A stretch of DNA of 64,000 bases from Eubacterium sp. (GTDB taxonomy: Bacteria; Bacillota; Clostridia; Lachnospirales; Lachnospiraceae): contig JAFRGL010000016.1 of assembly GCA_017433825.1 (NCBI GenBank), positions 62,001 to 126,000 on the forward strand, read 5' to 3'. Each line of letters begins with the position of its first letter. Position 1 is the first letter of the stretch. Shown here piece by piece: positions 62,594 to 64,000 of the stretch. The position numbers were made by a program, and so were the translations under genes. The notes below the pieces were generated by a model, which was not told the DNA's origin, ran no database searches, and was given only the letters and a program-made list of their open reading frames with translations.

Positions 62594-63463
62594 TTACGCT
62601 TCTGTGCCGGAAATGTGCTTTCCGAACACAGAAAGGATGGAGGCTTTCGCTTCCGGAAGGGTGCTGGCAGATTCGTCAACGTCAAACCCCTTCGCTTTCA
62701 GGTCATGCATCAGGTAGGTTACCTGCGGGGCGGAAAGGCCCATCTGTTCAAGTTCCCGGTAATTTTTGAAAACTTCCCGGGGCGTACCGTCATAGGCAAG
62801 GCAGCCGTCATTCATGACGATGAGACGGTCCACGTATTTCGCCACGTCTTCCATGCTGTGGGAAACCAGCACGACGGTAATGCCTCTTTCCCGGTGCAGG
62901 CCGGCTATCAGTTCAAGGATCTCGTCCCGGCCGGCAGGGTCCAGCCCCGCCGTAGGCTCATCCATGATGAGCACGTCCGGATTCATGGCCAGTACGCCGG
63001 CAATGGCTACGCGTCGCTTCTCTCCTCCCGAAAGCTCAAAGGGGGATTTCTTATAATATTTCTCACCGATACCCACGGAGGCAAGGGCAGCTTTCGCCAT
63101 TTCCTCGCATTCCTCTGAAGTATGGCCCTGGTTTTTCGGTCCGAAACACACATCCGTGATCACATCGCTTTCAAACAGCTGGTGCTCGGGATACTGGAAA
63201 ACCAGGCCGACGTGGAACCGGAGGTTCCTGCGGTTGTAGCCATCCTTCCAGATGTCCTCGTCATTGAAATATATCTTTCCCGACGTGGGCTGCATCAGTG
63301 CATTCAGATGCTGGATAAGGGTGGATTTCCCGCTGCCGGTATGGCCGATAAGCCCTACGAATTCCCCGTCATTAATGGTAAGGCAGATATCCTTAATGGC
63401 ATGCTTTTCATAGACCGATCCGGGGCTGTAGGTAAAATACACGTTTTCTAACCTAATTGACAT
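62594..63463 (-). CDS. ecfA2: Energy-coupling factor ATPase EcfA2
   Basis: An ABC ATPase of 289 residues with Walker A GHTGSGKSTL (about 40-49), signature LSGGEKRRVAIAG, Walker B VLIMDEPTAGLDP and H-loop VLVSHSMED. It powers the general ECF module with EcfA1 and EcfT. Its start overlaps the end of ecfA1 by 16 bases. Confidence 0.96.
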   Translation of the reverse strand: MSIRLENVYFTYSPGSVYEKHAIKDICLTINDGEFVGLIGHTGSGKSTLIQHLNALMQPTSGKIYFNDEDIWKDGYNRRNLRFHVGLVFQYPEHQLFESDVITDVCFGPKNQGHTSEECEEMAKAALASVGIGEKYYKKSPFELSGGEKRRVAIAGVLAMNPDVLIMDEPTAGLDPAGRDEILELIAGLHRERGITVVLVSHSMEDVAKYVDRLIVMNDGCLAYDGTPREVFKNYRELEQMGLSAPQVTYLMHDLKAKGFDVDESASTLPEAKASILSVFGKHISGTEA

Positions 63464-64000
63464 AGCGCCTCCACCATCTCTTCCCTGCTGAGTATAACTT
63501 CGGGCAGGGGAAGCCCCGCTTGCCTGAGCTCATAGCCCAGAAGCGTCATCTGGGGTACGTCCAAGCCCAGTGCCTGGAATTCCTCCACCTTTGCGAAAAG
63601 CGTACGCGGTGTTCCTGCCATCACAACGGTGCCCTTGTTCATGACGTACAGCCGGTCGCTGTCAATTACTTCTTCCATGTAATGGGTGATAAGGATAACC
63701 GTAATCCCCAGTTCACGGTTCAGCTGGTGTACAGCTTCCAGCACCTCCCTGCGGCCCACAGGGTCCAGCATGGCCGTAGGTTCGTCCATAATGATGCATT
63801 TGGGCTGCATGGCCATAACGCCTGCGATGGCCACTCTCTGCTTCTGGCCGCCGGACAGACGGTTCGGGGAGTAATCCCGGTAGGCTGTCATGCCCGTTTT
63901 CTCCAGGGCATAATTGACACGCTCCCAGATCTGCTGCGTGGGAACACCCATGTTTTCGGGGCCGAAAGCCACGTCTTCGTCCACTACGGAAGCGATAATC
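63448..64000 (-). CDS. ecfA1: Energy-coupling factor ATPase EcfA1, 5' end outside window
   Basis: The C-terminal 183 or so residues of an ABC ATPase; the frame is open at the right edge (IIASVVDEDVAFGPENMG), so the N-terminus with Walker A is not visible. The signature LSGGQKQRVAIAG, Walker B CIIMDEPTAMLDP and H-loop ILITHYMEE are present. It is the first visible gene of the ecfA1-ecfA2-ecfT-truA unit. Confidence 0.95.
   Translation of the reverse strand, partial: IIASVVDEDVAFGPENMGVPTQQIWERVNYALEKTGMTAYRDYSPNRLSGGQKQRVAIAGVMAMQPKCIIMDEPTAMLDPVGRREVLEAVHQLNRELGITVILITHYMEEVIDSDRLYVMNKGTVVMAGTPRTLFAKVEEFQALGLDVPQMTLLGYELRQAGLPLPEVILSREEMVEALCQLG

Noticed and set aside
1-64000. Mobile elements, prophage or toxin-antitoxin modules
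   Set aside because: I found no transposase, integrase, phage structural gene, terminal inverted repeats or convincing toxin-antitoxin pair in the window.

Overview
The window reads as a chromosome segment of an anaerobic, acetogenic Clostridia bacterium, most like a gut Lachnospiraceae. The grounds are a near-complete carbonyl branch of the Wood-Ljungdahl pathway (CO dehydrogenase/acetyl-CoA synthase, corrinoid iron-sulfur protein, methyltransferase, nickel and corrinoid maturation factors), glycyl radical enzymes, an O-demethylase-type methyltransferase set, ECF transporters, strong AGGAGG ribosome sites with several TTG starts, and a BspA-like leucine-rich-repeat surface protein. I see no insertion sequence, prophage, integrase or CRISPR-Cas locus.

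Layout. 1-6.1 kb: the first ~2,030 residues of a very large secreted leucine-rich-repeat protein (minus strand, C-terminus outside the window), with a promoter region carrying a 25-bp-spaced hexamer array. 6.5-20.2 kb: mixed accessory genes: XRE regulator, beta-lactamase-fold hydrolase, PepSY lipoprotein, glycyl radical enzyme 1, a membrane Ser/Thr kinase coupled to an unknown protein, two neighbouring secreted-protein genes each broken by one in-frame stop, a MoaF-like protein and RidA. 20.3-24.1 kb: glycyl radical enzyme 2 and a stand-alone UroD-fold methyltransferase. 24.2-39.5 kb (minus strand): acsD-acsC-acsE-acsA-cooC-acsB, then a redox aldo/keto reductase, an MBL hydrolase on the other strand, and a maturation block (histidine-rich nickel protein, CooT, a 72-residue unknown, a second CooC, the corrinoid activator RACo, DUF3786). 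39.6-50.9 kb (plus strand): LysR regulator and Cys-rich protein, then a cobalamin riboswitch heading a B12 acquisition and remodelling region: DUF4430-like lipoprotein, a membrane-anchored transcobalamin/intrinsic-factor-like protein, ECF T/A-A/S transporter, CbiR-like hydrolase, CobT, CobU, CobS, a short CobU paralogue and CobC. 51.1-57.0 kb: methyltransferase I, corrinoid protein, methyltransferase II, activating enzyme and LysR, with three copies of one operator-like palindrome. 57.0-64.0 kb: housekeeping genes (glnS, small conserved proteins, tRNA-Glu, truA, ecfT-ecfA2-ecfA1).

How it fits together. Acetogenesis through the corrinoid iron-sulfur protein, and methyl transfer through the separate corrinoid protein, both need B12. 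The riboswitch-controlled region lying between these two systems appears to catch, import, strip and rebuild cobamides for them. The nickel block supplies the metal for CODH and ACS. The two RACo-type activators keep each corrinoid protein in its active Co(I) state. The most novel-looking items are the split transcobalamin-like B12 capture protein, the TCATAA-N7-TTATGA operator set of the methyltransferase cluster, and a 64-bp-period inverted-repeat array downstream of acsB.
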